Assembly: GCA_024233515.1 (NCBI GenBank)
Contig: JACKPO010000005.1
Coordinates: 62,001-126,000 of the forward strand
Reading direction: 5' to 3'
Source of the DNA: Chlamydiales bacterium
GTDB taxonomy: Bacteria; Chlamydiota; Chlamydiia; Chlamydiales; Simkaniaceae
DNA length: 64,000 bases
Shown here: in pieces, positions 1 to 8,733 of the stretch
Position numbering within the stretch: position 1 is the first letter of the stretch
How the letters are laid out: every line of letters begins with the position of its first letter
Translations under genes and position numbers: made by a program
Notes under the pieces: generated by a model
Databases searched by the model: none
What the model saw: only the letters and a program-made list of their open reading frames with translations
Told to the model about the DNA's origin: nothing

Positions 1-1
1 A

Positions 2-1264
2 AGCGCAAGTGCTTTTGCTTATCGCGATCTCGATGATCGACTCGATACGCTAGAAAAAGAGATGCAAGAAATCTCGGCGCACAACCCCCAAGGAACCTAT
101 GGCGCTAAGTTTGCAACCGCTCGTCCCGAAACAGAAGGGACAAGATGGTACGTCGCTCTTGATGTCCTGTATTGGCACCCCAAGATGGGAGGGACAGAGT
201 TTGCCATTGGCTATACCCCTCAAGGATACATTTCCTCAGAATCAATCCCTGAAGTGGCCACTCAACACTACCCTCGAGGGAAGGTCAAGGAAAATGACTT
301 CTCTTGGGATCTTGGTCTTAAGGTTGGTCTTGGGTATAAAACACCCCATGACAAATGGGATGTCTTTGCACGCTACACTTGGTTTGAGTCTCATAGTTCC
401 AACTCAATGCACAAAGATGCACCGAGCGCAATCATCCCCCTTAAAATCAACTTCGATGCCACGATCAATATCTTTACAACAGACCTGTTTAAGATGAAGT
501 TTTTTTGCAACCATGCAAAATCTACCGTTGATATCGATTACAATAACATCGATTTAGAGCTTTCTAGAAGCTATTTCACCAGTAAAAATTGGTCTGTTCG
601 CCCTCACCTCGATATTAAAGCAACCTTTTTATCGATCGATCAAAAGGTTCAATATATCCAAGATGTCAATCAAGACATTTCTAGCTTGTTTTATGATCTC
701 TTAAGTCCTGAGGTGAAGGTCGATCTTAAGTCCAAAATTAAGGGACTTGGTCCACGCCTAGGTCTAGATACAAAACTCTATCTTGGCAACGGGTTTAATA
801 TTTTTGCTGACGCGTCCGGATCGATCCTTTATTCGAGCGTAAAAACAAGTCAAAAAGATGTGCTTCCGAACTTCGAATTTGGGGGTCTTTTCCCAGAGCG
901 GGTGATCGAACTCTTTAATGAAGTCTTCGATATTCTTTTTGGAGGTCCCTCTAGAGATCTGAAGCATAAGTATCACCGTTTTTTCCCTTATGCTCACGCA
1001 GCACTTGGGCTTGAATGGAACAAATACTTAAACCAAAAAAAGCAACACCTCTCTCTTAAAATGGGTTACGAAGTCCACTATTATTGGAGAGTTAACCAGC
1101 TCGAAAACGTTTCCAACGTCTTTTCAGAGCCGACAATTACTGCCGTTGATCTTGATAACACAATCCAGGTCACTGTCGTTCCCCATGGGCGTCATGATAA
1201 CGTCCATAACTCCAATGATCTCATGTTTTATGGGATTACTGGAAGTGCCCGACTCGATTTCTAA
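2..1264 (+). CDS. MOMP-like / Lpg1974-type outer membrane porin (5' end outside window)
   Basis: The reading frame is open from base 2, so the gene begins upstream of the window; the first visible residues (SASAFA, then YRDLDDRLDTLE) look like the end of a signal peptide followed by the short heptad-like segment that starts the mature protein in its two downstream paralogues. The body carries the family blocks YWHPKMGGTE, SWDLGLKVGLGYKTPHD and DIDYNNIDLELSRSYF, and it ends LMFYGITGSARLDF with a terminal Phe, the usual signal for Bam-dependent barrel insertion. I read it as a roughly 16-strand outer membrane porin of the Legionella Lpg1974 / Simkania MOMP-like family; the substrate cannot be told. 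It is first of three tandem paralogues and is followed by its own terminator. Confidence 0.85.
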   Translation, partial: SASAFAYRDLDDRLDTLEKEMQEISAHNPQGTYGAKFATARPETEGTRWYVALDVLYWHPKMGGTEFAIGYTPQGYISSESIPEVATQHYPRGKVKENDFSWDLGLKVGLGYKTPHDKWDVFARYTWFESHSSNSMHKDAPSAIIPLKINFDATINIFTTDLFKMKFFCNHAKSTVDIDYNNIDLELSRSYFTSKNWSVRPHLDIKATFLSIDQKVQYIQDVNQDISSLFYDLLSPEVKVDLKSKIKGLGPRLGLDTKLYLGNGFNIFADASGSILYSSVKTSQKDVLPNFEFGGLFPERVIELFNEVFDILFGGPSRDLKHKYHRFFPYAHAALGLEWNKYLNQKKQHLSLKMGYEVHYYWRVNQLENVSNVFSEPTITAVDLDNTIQVTVVPHGRHDNVHNSNDLMFYGITGSARLDF

Positions 1265-1285
1265 TTGTTAGATCGGTGTTGATTT

Positions 1286-1315
1286 AAACCCAAGTCAATT
1301 GACTTGGGTTTTTTT
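1286..1315 (+). terminator. Rho-independent terminator
   Basis: A nearly perfect stem (AAACCCAAGTCA against TGACTTGGGTTT) is followed by a T run. It lies 22 bases after the stop of the first porin gene, so each porin in this tandem set is probably its own transcription unit. Confidence 0.85.
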
Positions 1316-1382
1316 ATTGACTCAATTAGAGCGTTATAATAAGCAACATTAAATATGATTAAAAAAAATAGGAGCCGGTTCC

Positions 1383-2687
1383 ATGAAAAACCACCTTTCT
1401 AAACTTGGTCTTGGCCTCTGCGCTGCATCAATGCTTCTTTGCAGTTCAGCCTTTGCCTTTCGAGATATCGATGATCGTCTGGACGCGCTGGAAACAGCCA
1501 TGCAAGAAATCTCTGCTCGCAACCCTCAAGGAACATTGGGGGCTGAATTTCGCACCTCACGTCCTGAAAACGAAGGGACCCCTTGGTATCTTACTTTTGA
1601 TGTGATCTATTGGCATCCAAAAATGGGAGGGACCGAATATGCGATTACCTACTCTCCTAAAGGATATCTAGATGATCCAGAGAACATCCCCTACGGTGTC
1701 TTCGCTACAGACCACCGTCCAGAAGGAGAAATGAAGGAGAACGGCTTTAGTTGGGACCTAGGACTTAAGGCTGGAATTGGTTATAAAACGCCCCATGATG
1801 ATTGGGACGTTTATTCTCGCTACACCTGGTTCGAATCGCATAGCACCAGCCAAGTTCAAAAAGACTTTCCCAGTGCAATTATTGCACTAAAAATCCCCAT
1901 CACCTCTTCAATCAAATTTGATTTCATTGGGATTGGAGATAAAAGTGTTGTCATCTATGCTAACCATGCGAAATCAACAGTCGATATCGATTACAATAAT
2001 ATCGACCTAGAGCTTGCACGGAGCTATTTTTCTTCAGGAAAAGTCTCTGTTCGCCCTTACATAAGTTTGAAAGGAACCCTTTTAGATCTTTCTCAAAAGG
2101 TTCTCTATGTGCAAAAAACGAGTACAACACTTGGAAATTTTCTTGCCCCATTAACCAGCCCAGAGCTGAAAGTCTCCCTCTCTTCAAAATTCAAGGGTCT
2201 TGGCCCACGCATGGGTTGTGATGCCCGTTATTTTTTAGGAGATCGGTTCAATCTTTTCGGAGAGTTTGCAGCCTCTGTCCTTTATGGGATGTTTAAACTC
2301 AAGCAACATGACCTAATCCCAGAACTCAGTACAGCAGGGGTCACCTCTCCTCAACCGGTCGGTCTTCTCTTTTCAGCTCCCTCTAGAAGGCTCACAAATA
2401 AGTTTCACTCCTTCCTTCCTTTTGTCCAAATGCAACTCGGGTTAGAATGGTCAACCTATCTGAACAAGAACAAGCAGCATCTAGGACTAAAAATTGGATA
2501 TGAGGTGCAATACTATTGGAGAGCGAATAAAATGGAAGATACTAAAGATGCCTTCAATAGCTCAATCACCGAAGTCATCGGTGATACCATAACAACCATT
2601 GCTCTACGGGGACGTCATTCCAATGATATCATCTCCGAAGACCTCATGTTTTACGGAATCACAGGACAGGCACGCCTCGATTTCTAA
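1383..2687 (+). CDS. MOMP-like / Lpg1974-type outer membrane porin
   Basis: 434 residues. A Sec signal peptide (about residues 1-25, ending SSAFA) is followed by the segment FRDIDDRLDALETAMQEI, which looks like a short coiled coil, and then the family blocks YWHPKMGGTEYAI (about 77-89), SWDLGLKAGIGYKTPHDDWDV, DIDYNNIDLELARSYF and the closing FYGITGQARLDF. The ATG at 1383 has AGGAG eight bases upstream. A TATAAT lies at 1335-1340, but the nearest TTGACT (1317-1322) is only 12 bases before it, so the promoter is uncertain. It is flanked by its own terminator and is clearly paralogous to the genes on both sides. By family it should be a trimeric or monomeric pore in the outer membrane; specificity unknown. 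Confidence 0.88.
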   Translation: MKNHLSKLGLGLCAASMLLCSSAFAFRDIDDRLDALETAMQEISARNPQGTLGAEFRTSRPENEGTPWYLTFDVIYWHPKMGGTEYAITYSPKGYLDDPENIPYGVFATDHRPEGEMKENGFSWDLGLKAGIGYKTPHDDWDVYSRYTWFESHSTSQVQKDFPSAIIALKIPITSSIKFDFIGIGDKSVVIYANHAKSTVDIDYNNIDLELARSYFSSGKVSVRPYISLKGTLLDLSQKVLYVQKTSTTLGNFLAPLTSPELKVSLSSKFKGLGPRMGCDARYFLGDRFNLFGEFAASVLYGMFKLKQHDLIPELSTAGVTSPQPVGLLFSAPSRRLTNKFHSFLPFVQMQLGLEWSTYLNKNKQHLGLKIGYEVQYYWRANKMEDTKDAFNSSITEVIGDTITTIALRGRHSNDIISEDLMFYGITGQARLDF

Positions 2688-2710
2688 CGGATCCTTTTCT
2701 TTTTTTTCGG

Positions 2711-2742
2711 AAAACCCAAGCCCAACCGCTTGGGTTTTTTTT
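2711..2742 (+). terminator. Rho-independent terminator
   Basis: Stem AAAACCCAAGC / GCTTGGGTTTT with a six-base loop and eight Ts, 23 bases after the stop of the second porin gene. The stem core (AACCCAAG) resembles the terminator after the first porin, consistent with tandem duplication of whole units. Confidence 0.85.
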
Positions 2743-2817
2743 GAAAAAAATTGACTTAATTAATACAATTGTATTTAAGAGAATTAAGTGATTAAATTAA
2801 ATCAATCGGAGTTTTTT

Positions 2818-4134
2818 ATGAAAACCCATTTTTCAAAGCTCGCTCTCGGCCTTGGCGCCGCATCGATGTTTTTAGCTGGGTCTGCTTTTTCCTACCAAAG
2901 TATCGATGATCGAATCGATGCCTTAGAAAAAGCGATGAAAGAAGTCGCAGCAAAAAACGCAGAAGGAACCTACGGTGCAGGATTTGCCACGGCAAGGCCT
3001 GAAACCACCCATTCACGCTTTTTTGCCTTCCTTGATGCCATCTACTGGCACCCCAAAATGGGAGGAACAGAGTATGCAATTACTTACATCCCTGAAGACT
3101 TTTATACCATCACCTTTAATGTCGACGATCAACCCCTCACCATCACCTTTGCTCTGTCACATAGACCAAATGGCGACATGAAGGAGAATGATTTCAGTTG
3201 GGATTTAGGTCTTAAAGCAGGGATTGGGTACAAAACCCCACATGATGCATGGGATGTCCTTGCTCGCTACACCACTCTTGACTCGCACAGTACAAGTCAG
3301 ACGACAAAAGACTACCCTTCTGGTATTTTTCCTCTCAAAGTCTACATGCCCTTCACTCCCGATTTTAATGCGGTGAACGTCGCGAAATCTACGGTCGATA
3401 TTGGGTACAACAATGTCGATTTAGAGCTAGGCAGAAGCTTTTTCCTTAGTAAAGATTTCTCCTTGAAACCCTATATTGGACTCAAGGGAGCTTGGCTTGA
3501 TATCTCGCAAAAGACCTACTACCTTCAGAAGAAAACAGCAAGCATCCTTCAACTCATTGTTGAATTTGATAGCCCTGAGTTTAAATCAAATACGAAGTCA
3601 AACTTCTGTGGCTTTGGCCCAAGAATTGGATTCGAAAACAAATACTATCTCAACAATGGGTTCAACGTCTTTGGAGACTTTTCTGCGTCCATTCTCTATG
3701 GATTCTTCAGAACTTCTCAAAAGGATTCGATCCCTAATGCAGGATTTGGTGGCCTGATCCCTGAAGATGAAGTCCAACAGCTAGAAGAACTTTTCACCTT
3801 CACCTTCTCATCAGATGCACGTGACCTTAAACATAAGTTTCACCAGTATGTCCCCTTTGCCTCTATGTGGCTAGGATTGGAGTGGAACAAGTACCTCTTT
3901 GATAAAAAATATCACATCCGTCTGAAGGGAGGATATGAAGTGCAATACTACTGGAGCGTGAATATGCTTGAAGAATCTGGTGGAGAAACCAGTAGTCTTG
4001 CGATTCAAGAACTAAACCTTGATCCAAATAACCCTAAAATTTCTCTCGGGACTGCCGGGCGCTTTGAGAACACTCATGGGTCCAAAGATCTCATGTTCTA
4101 TGGGATCACTGCTGAGGCGCGCCTCGACTTCTAA
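2818..4134 (+). CDS. MOMP-like / Lpg1974-type outer membrane porin
   Basis: 438 residues from the chosen ATG at 2818. A GTG at 2788 is also in frame, but GGAG at 2808-2811 sits six bases before the 2818 ATG, and that start gives a signal peptide of the same form as the neighbour (MKTHFSKLALGLGAASMFL... ending AGSAFS). The mature protein begins YQSIDDRIDALEKAMKEV and has the blocks YWHPKMGGTEYAIT, SWDLGLKAGIGYKTPHDAWDV and DIGYNNVDLELGRSFF; the C-terminus is FYGITAEARLDF. Third member of the tandem porin set, on the same strand, convergent with cydB. The upstream region resembles that of the second porin (TTGACTyAATTA), suggesting a shared ancestral promoter region. Confidence 0.88.
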   Translation: MKTHFSKLALGLGAASMFLAGSAFSYQSIDDRIDALEKAMKEVAAKNAEGTYGAGFATARPETTHSRFFAFLDAIYWHPKMGGTEYAITYIPEDFYTITFNVDDQPLTITFALSHRPNGDMKENDFSWDLGLKAGIGYKTPHDAWDVLARYTTLDSHSTSQTTKDYPSGIFPLKVYMPFTPDFNAVNVAKSTVDIGYNNVDLELGRSFFLSKDFSLKPYIGLKGAWLDISQKTYYLQKKTASILQLIVEFDSPEFKSNTKSNFCGFGPRIGFENKYYLNNGFNVFGDFSASILYGFFRTSQKDSIPNAGFGGLIPEDEVQQLEELFTFTFSSDARDLKHKFHQYVPFASMWLGLEWNKYLFDKKYHIRLKGGYEVQYYWSVNMLEESGGETSSLAIQELNLDPNNPKISLGTAGRFENTHGSKDLMFYGITAEARLDF

Positions 4135-4144
4135 ACAATGACTA

Positions 4145-4167
4145 GGTGCGGCGAGAGCCGCACCCTT
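4145..4167. terminator. Probable terminator hairpin between convergent genes
   Basis: Perfect 8-bp GC-rich stem GGTGCGGC / GCCGCACC with a GAGA tetraloop, lying between the third porin (+) and cydB (-). The tail is only weakly T-rich, so it may act as a transcript-end hairpin rather than an efficient intrinsic terminator. Confidence 0.5.
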
Positions 4168-4169
4168 AT

Positions 4170-5195
4170 TCAATAACTCGCCTCGTCGAGTGTCACTTTT
4201 CCTCTGAAAATCCGATAGATCCAGTACCCATATCCTAGGACTAAAGGAACACCGATGATCGCAACGGTGAGGACCACCTTGAGCGTTGGAAGACTCGCTC
4301 CACTATTGAAGAGGGTCAAACTATTCATCCCCCCATTGACCGAAGAGCGCACCATATTGGGGTAGGTTCCCAGGCCAAAAAGTGCGACAAGAAAAGTAAT
4401 ACTCAGAGAAGAAAAGATAAACGCCGTCCCATCCCATTTACGGTGGACAAAAAAGGGAACACAAACGATCGCAAGAAGAGTGAGAACTCCGACCCCAAAG
4501 AGATAGGGAAACTTATTCATGATCTCCACCATATGCCCTTTGAAGACGAGGGTGACAAACGTTGTCACAAAATAAAAGATCACAAAGATCACAATCGTTG
4601 GATTGACCCAACGGCGAACCCTTTCATGCATCTCCCCTTCGGTTTTCATCAGCATATAGATCGCGCCATGCATGATAAAGACGGCAACCCCCATGAGACC
4701 CACTAAAATCGTATAGGGGGTAAAAAAGCCCCAAAAAGAGCCAATAAACTCCCCGCGGTGGTCAAGGGGAATTCCTACGATGAGATTCCCCAAAATCACT
4801 CCAATTGTAAACGCAATCACATAGGATCCCACCGAAAACATCCCATCCCAAAAGGCTCGCCATTTTAGCGAGGCTTGCTTAGAACGGAACTCAATTGAAA
4901 CCGCGCGGATCATGAGCCCGGCAATGAGAATCATGATCAGCCCATAAAAAGCCGAACAGATCGTCGCATAGACAGGAGGAAAACCGACAAACATCCCTCC
5001 AAAAACAATAATGAGCCACACCTCATTTCCATCCCAGACAGGCCCAATTGCATTGAGCATCAGGCGCCGCTCACGATCTCCCCTTGCAAAAGGATGTAAA
5101 CATCCAACGCCCAGATCAAATCCATCTAAAACGGTATAGAGAATGACACTCACTCCAATAATGAGGTACCAAATAAACTGAAAGGCTTCTTGCAC
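4170..5195 (-). CDS. cydB: Cytochrome bd ubiquinol oxidase subunit II
   Basis: 341 residues, about eight hydrophobic segments. The N-terminal block TVLDGFDLGVG and the following GPVWDGNEVWL are typical of CydB. With CydA it forms the inner-membrane quinol oxidase that reduces O2 to water at high affinity without pumping protons. The start is GTG at 5195-5193, whose G is shared with the TAG stop of cydA; AGGAG lies seven bases upstream, so translation is probably coupled. Order cydA-cydB is the standard one, and the pair sits beside dacA as I remember it in Chlamydia. Confidence 0.95.
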   Translation of the reverse strand: MQEAFQFIWYLIIGVSVILYTVLDGFDLGVGCLHPFARGDRERRLMLNAIGPVWDGNEVWLIIVFGGMFVGFPPVYATICSAFYGLIMILIAGLMIRAVSIEFRSKQASLKWRAFWDGMFSVGSYVIAFTIGVILGNLIVGIPLDHRGEFIGSFWGFFTPYTILVGLMGVAVFIMHGAIYMLMKTEGEMHERVRRWVNPTIVIFVIFYFVTTFVTLVFKGHMVEIMNKFPYLFGVGVLTLLAIVCVPFFVHRKWDGTAFIFSSLSITFLVALFGLGTYPNMVRSSVNGGMNSLTLFNSGASLPTLKVVLTVAIIGVPLVLGYGYWIYRIFRGKVTLDEASY

Positions 5196-6565
5196 TAGTT
5201 TGCTCCTGCTTGATAAGGATCCGAATAAACCAAATCTTCCCGCTCTTTCTCCTCCTCAGGACCCGCCTTAATCTTTCGATCAAGGAGGAAAATGAAGAGG
5301 GCAAAGAGGAAAATATAAATCACACTAAACATGATCAAAGAGGCAATCACCTGCCCCGCATCGAGGGAGCGAGAAACCCCCTGACTTGTCCGCATCACAT
5401 TGTAAACAACCCAAGGTTGTCTCCCCATCTCTGCGGTAAACCATCCCGCTTCATTGGCGATGAATGGAAAGGCAACGCACAGCACTAAGTAACGATTCAC
5501 CCACCTACTCCTTTCCAGTTTTTTTCGCGCCCACAAATGAAATCCAAGAAGAGCACCTAAAAACATCCCTCCCCACATGTAGATCATGAGATGATAGACC
5601 TGAAAGACTGAATTCACCATCGGCCAATCGGCGCGATCAAACTGATCGAGTCCCATGACAGGTGTTTGAGTATTCCGATAGACTAAAAAACTGAGGAGCC
5701 CTGGAACCTGCGCCGCATGAACCGATTCATTTTTCGTATCGACCCATCCAATCAGATTCATTGCCGTCTTCTCCTCCGTTTTAAAGACCCCTTCCATGGC
5801 AGCGAGTTTTGCGGGCTGATATTTGGCAACGCCTCGCGCAGTACTATCGGCTGAAACGAGCTGGAGAAGGGCCATCACCATCGCAACAATGAGCCCAAGC
5901 TTCATGCTCATCCGAGCAAAGTCGGTATGTTTTCTCTTTAAAAAGTAGTAGGCCGAAATACTGATCACCATAAATGCCCCCGTCAGCCAACATCCAATCA
6001 AAACATGGGTCAGTCGGTCGATAAACGAAGGATTAAAAATCATCCCCCAAAAGTCTGTTAAAATCGCTCTTGCTTCATCCCCCTCTCCCACAATTTTGTA
6101 ACCAGCAGGAGTCTGCATCCACGAATTCGCCGCAACGATCCACGTCGCACTAAAATGGGCGCCAAAAGCGACACAGATCGTCGATAGATAATGAATCCCT
6201 GGTCTCACCCGATTCCATCCAAAGAGCATGAGGCCAATGAATCCCGCTTCTAAAAAGAAGGCAAACACCCCCTCTGCAGCCAAAGCGCTTCCAAAAACAT
6301 TTCCTACAAAACGAGAGAAAAAGGACCAGTTATTCCCAAAAGCAAAGAGCTGCACAAGCCCTGTTGCCACCCCGAGGGCAAAACTTAGGGCAAAGATCCG
6401 CGTCCAGAACATCGTGAGTTTTTTATGCTTAGGATCCTTTGTTTTCAAATAGATCCCCTCCATAATCACTACCATTAAGCTCAGCCCAATGCTCAAAGGG
6501 GGAAATAAATAGTGAAATCCAGCCGTCAGTGCAAACTGTATTCTCGAGAGAACGATCACGTCCAT
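5195..6565 (-). CDS. cydA: Cytochrome bd ubiquinol oxidase subunit I
   Basis: 456 residues, about nine membrane segments. His18 in the N-terminal helix (RIQFALTAGFHYLF) matches the heme b595 ligand position of the family, and the conserved GRQPW motif (TAEMGRQPWVVYNVMRT) lies in the C-terminal third. The Q loop is of the short type: at 456 residues the protein is shorter than E. coli CydA (522). It catalyses quinol oxidation and carries all three hemes with CydB. The gene runs divergently from dacA; the 114-bp gap holds TTGACA at 6625-6620 on the minus strand but no convincing -10 at proper spacing. Confidence 0.95.
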   Translation of the reverse strand: MDVIVLSRIQFALTAGFHYLFPPLSIGLSLMVVIMEGIYLKTKDPKHKKLTMFWTRIFALSFALGVATGLVQLFAFGNNWSFFSRFVGNVFGSALAAEGVFAFFLEAGFIGLMLFGWNRVRPGIHYLSTICVAFGAHFSATWIVAANSWMQTPAGYKIVGEGDEARAILTDFWGMIFNPSFIDRLTHVLIGCWLTGAFMVISISAYYFLKRKHTDFARMSMKLGLIVAMVMALLQLVSADSTARGVAKYQPAKLAAMEGVFKTEEKTAMNLIGWVDTKNESVHAAQVPGLLSFLVYRNTQTPVMGLDQFDRADWPMVNSVFQVYHLMIYMWGGMFLGALLGFHLWARKKLERSRWVNRYLVLCVAFPFIANEAGWFTAEMGRQPWVVYNVMRTSQGVSRSLDAGQVIASLIMFSVIYIFLFALFIFLLDRKIKAGPEEEKEREDLVYSDPYQAGAN

Positions 6566-6642
6566 AATAGCCTCATTATCATCAATGAACCCTCAAACGT
6601 ATGCCTTCTAAATTTTATTTGTCAAACACTCTCTTTTGGAAC

Positions 6643-6671
6643 TTGCAAGCAAGTCGGAAAAAGCTTAAAAT
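6643..6671 (+). promoter_or_regulatory. Candidate promoter of dacA (leaderless arrangement)
   Basis: TTGCAA (6643-6648), a 17-base spacer, and TAAAAT (6666-6671). Transcription would start about seven bases later, at about 6678, almost on the dacA ATG (6680). No Shine-Dalgarno sequence precedes that ATG, which fits a leaderless mRNA. Confidence 0.45.
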
Positions 6672-6679
6672 GAAAAGTT

Positions 6680-7477
6680 ATGGGTTTCTATTATTCGATC
6701 AGTCCTATTATTGAAATTGTGATCATAGCGATTATGATCAATTACATCCTGTCGTTCTTCTGGAACACACGGTCGATGGACCTTATTTTTGGTCTCCTTG
6801 CTTTCTTAGTGATCTTTGCAGCCTCCTCCGTCTTTAACCTCCCCGTTCTCCACAAGCTCATGCTTCAGATTTCAAGCGTGGCTGTGATTGCTGTCTTGAT
6901 TATTTTCCAACCGGAGCTCCGTGTTGCCCTTTCAAAACTGAGTGTGAAAGGAAAGCGCTACAAGGAAATCACCGAGTTTGACAAATTTTTGGATCAACTC
7001 GCCTCTTCCGTCTATCGTTTGGCTGATAAGAAAATCGGGGCGATTATTGCCTTGGAGAATGAAGACTCACTTGATGAGTTTGCCCTTAAAGCTGTCATGC
7101 TGAACGCGAACTTTTCCTCAGAGCTCCTTGAATCAATCTTCACCACGACCACTCCCCTTCATGATGGCGCAGTCATTATCCGTGATCTCACCATTGTCGC
7201 TGCATCGACGATCCTCCCTCTTGCAGATGATACCTCCCAAATTGCCCGCTCCATGGGAACCAGGCACCGCGCGGGGCTTGGCGTTTCGGAGCTCACCGAT
7301 GCTCTTTTGATCGTCGTTTCTGAAGAGACAGGAAAGGTCTCGATAGCAAGAGATGGGGTGATGACCCGCGGCATTAAAGTGGACCGTTTCAAAGGGATTA
7401 TCCGTAGTGTCTTCAACCCTCCTCTAAAAAAGACCTTGCAGAGTCGCTTCAACCTCAGGGAGTGGCTAAGAAAATGA
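6680..7477 (+). CDS. dacA: Diadenylate cyclase (c-di-AMP synthase, CdaA/DacA type)
   Basis: 265 residues. Three N-terminal membrane helices (about 1-75) are followed by a DisA_N catalytic domain with both signature motifs: DGAVIIRD (about 162-169) and RHRAGLGVSE (about 195-204). The enzyme joins two ATP into c-di-AMP at the inner face of the membrane. The next gene encodes a YbbR/CdaR-type protein, its usual partner, overlapping by four bases (ATGA). Chlamydial DacA is known to make c-di-AMP that the host senses through STING. The ATG has no Shine-Dalgarno sequence but a good -10 nine bases upstream, so a leaderless transcript is likely (inference). Confidence 0.95.
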   Translation: MGFYYSISPIIEIVIIAIMINYILSFFWNTRSMDLIFGLLAFLVIFAASSVFNLPVLHKLMLQISSVAVIAVLIIFQPELRVALSKLSVKGKRYKEITEFDKFLDQLASSVYRLADKKIGAIIALENEDSLDEFALKAVMLNANFSSELLESIFTTTTPLHDGAVIIRDLTIVAASTILPLADDTSQIARSMGTRHRAGLGVSELTDALLIVVSEETGKVSIARDGVMTRGIKVDRFKGIIRSVFNPPLKKTLQSRFNLREWLRK

Positions 7478-8733
7478 GATCTCTCCTCAAACGTCTTTTC
7501 ATCAACAATTGGCCGAGAAAGTTTCTCTCTGTGATCTTAGCGATCATCATTTGGTTTGTGGTCCATAAATCACTCACAACAACGAAAACCGTCAGCAATG
7601 TCCCTGTCAGAATTGAAAATATTCCTCCAGGAAAAACGGTTGAGGGCATCCAATCGAGCGGTCTCCTTGGAAGGAGGGTCAACCTGACCCTTTCTGGAAA
7701 TAAAAGACTTCTCGATGATATCAACGCGAATGATCTACAGGTTGTCTTTGATGCCAGTGGTAAAGATGGAGAGTGGGTCGCAACGATCAACCGAAAACAT
7801 CTTAAGTCTGAAAATAGCGATATCAACCTCAACCAGGCCATTAGCCGCGTCCAGCAACAAAACTTCATCGTTAAGCTGACAAAGCTCGTCTCGGAAAAAA
7901 TTCCGATCCTCATTACCCAACCGATTGGAGAAGCTCCTCCGGGCTATCAGTTTGTCGATATTTGGCCCTACCAACTCTCCATTACTGTCAGTGGCCCTGA
8001 AGAGATCGTCAAAAATCTCAAAACACGAGGCGTACGTCTCACCTTCAACTTAAACGACATCACAAAAACAAAGCTCGATGAGCTCCGTGCTACCTCCACA
8101 AAAAAACACTCCGACGTTGTCAGCTTCTTTGTTCCTGACATGATGAAGCAAATTTCCCTTCCCTCCCTTTCACCAACCCCAATTGAGATCAACGACCCCG
8201 ATGCGAAGCATCTTCGCATTGATTTTCTCCGCTATGAAATGCTGAAACTCAATACCCCTATCCCCGTCAATCTCTACTTTCCTCCTAATGCCGCGGGATC
8301 CCTTAGCCCTTCAAAAGTCAACCTTGTTCCCAACCAGCTCGTTGAAAACCGAAGTGGGATCAAAATGATTACGGAGCCTCTGTATGCGAAAGGAGTCAGC
8401 GCCCTTTTCCTTGATGTCATTAAAGACATGCTCGAAATTGCCGTGATCGTCAATCCTGACGATGAAAATAAGTTAGAGTGGAGCATGCAGTTTATCAATG
8501 CACGCGCTTTAGAAGAAAAGTACCTTCGCTACATCAAATCAGATACATTGTCAGATGAGTTCGAAGGGCTTCAGCCTCATCTCAGAGAGAGCTACCTCCG
8601 CAACCGTTTCCGTAACTATATGAACCGCCTTCAACTCTATAAATCAGACAACGAGGTTTTACAGTTGATTCCCAAGATCCATGGGCATTCCATTACCTTG
8701 ACTGAGCCCACCCATGAACCTATCCAGAATTAA
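7474..8733 (+). CDS. YbbR/CdaR-like domain protein, likely regulator of DacA
   Basis: 419 residues from the ATG at 7474. An in-frame GTG at 7462 exists, but AGGGAG (7457-7462) is placed to serve the 7474 ATG, which overlaps the dacA stop as ATGA. After a basic N-terminus there is one membrane helix (about 15-32, LSVILAIIIWFVVHK) and then extracytoplasmic YbbR-like repeats; VPVRIENIPPG and later VSGPEEIVKNLK are recognisable repeat pieces. In Firmicutes, CdaR binds CdaA and modulates c-di-AMP production; the same role is inferred here from position and architecture. The last 140 residues are less clearly YbbR-like and may be lineage-specific. Confidence 0.85.
   Translation: MRSLLKRLFINNWPRKFLSVILAIIIWFVVHKSLTTTKTVSNVPVRIENIPPGKTVEGIQSSGLLGRRVNLTLSGNKRLLDDINANDLQVVFDASGKDGEWVATINRKHLKSENSDINLNQAISRVQQQNFIVKLTKLVSEKIPILITQPIGEAPPGYQFVDIWPYQLSITVSGPEEIVKNLKTRGVRLTFNLNDITKTKLDELRATSTKKHSDVVSFFVPDMMKQISLPSLSPTPIEINDPDAKHLRIDFLRYEMLKLNTPIPVNLYFPPNAAGSLSPSKVNLVPNQLVENRSGIKMITEPLYAKGVSALFLDVIKDMLEIAVIVNPDDENKLEWSMQFINARALEEKYLRYIKSDTLSDEFEGLQPHLRESYLRNRFRNYMNRLQLYKSDNEVLQLIPKIHGHSITLTEPTHEPIQN

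Noticed and set aside
1317..1340. TTGACT and TATAAT before the second porin as a promoter
   Set aside because: The spacer is only 12 bases; one of the boxes may be real but the pair is not standard, so it was not listed.
6597..6625. TTGACA on the minus strand as the cydA promoter
   Set aside because: No hexamer resembling TATAAT occurs 16-18 bases downstream.
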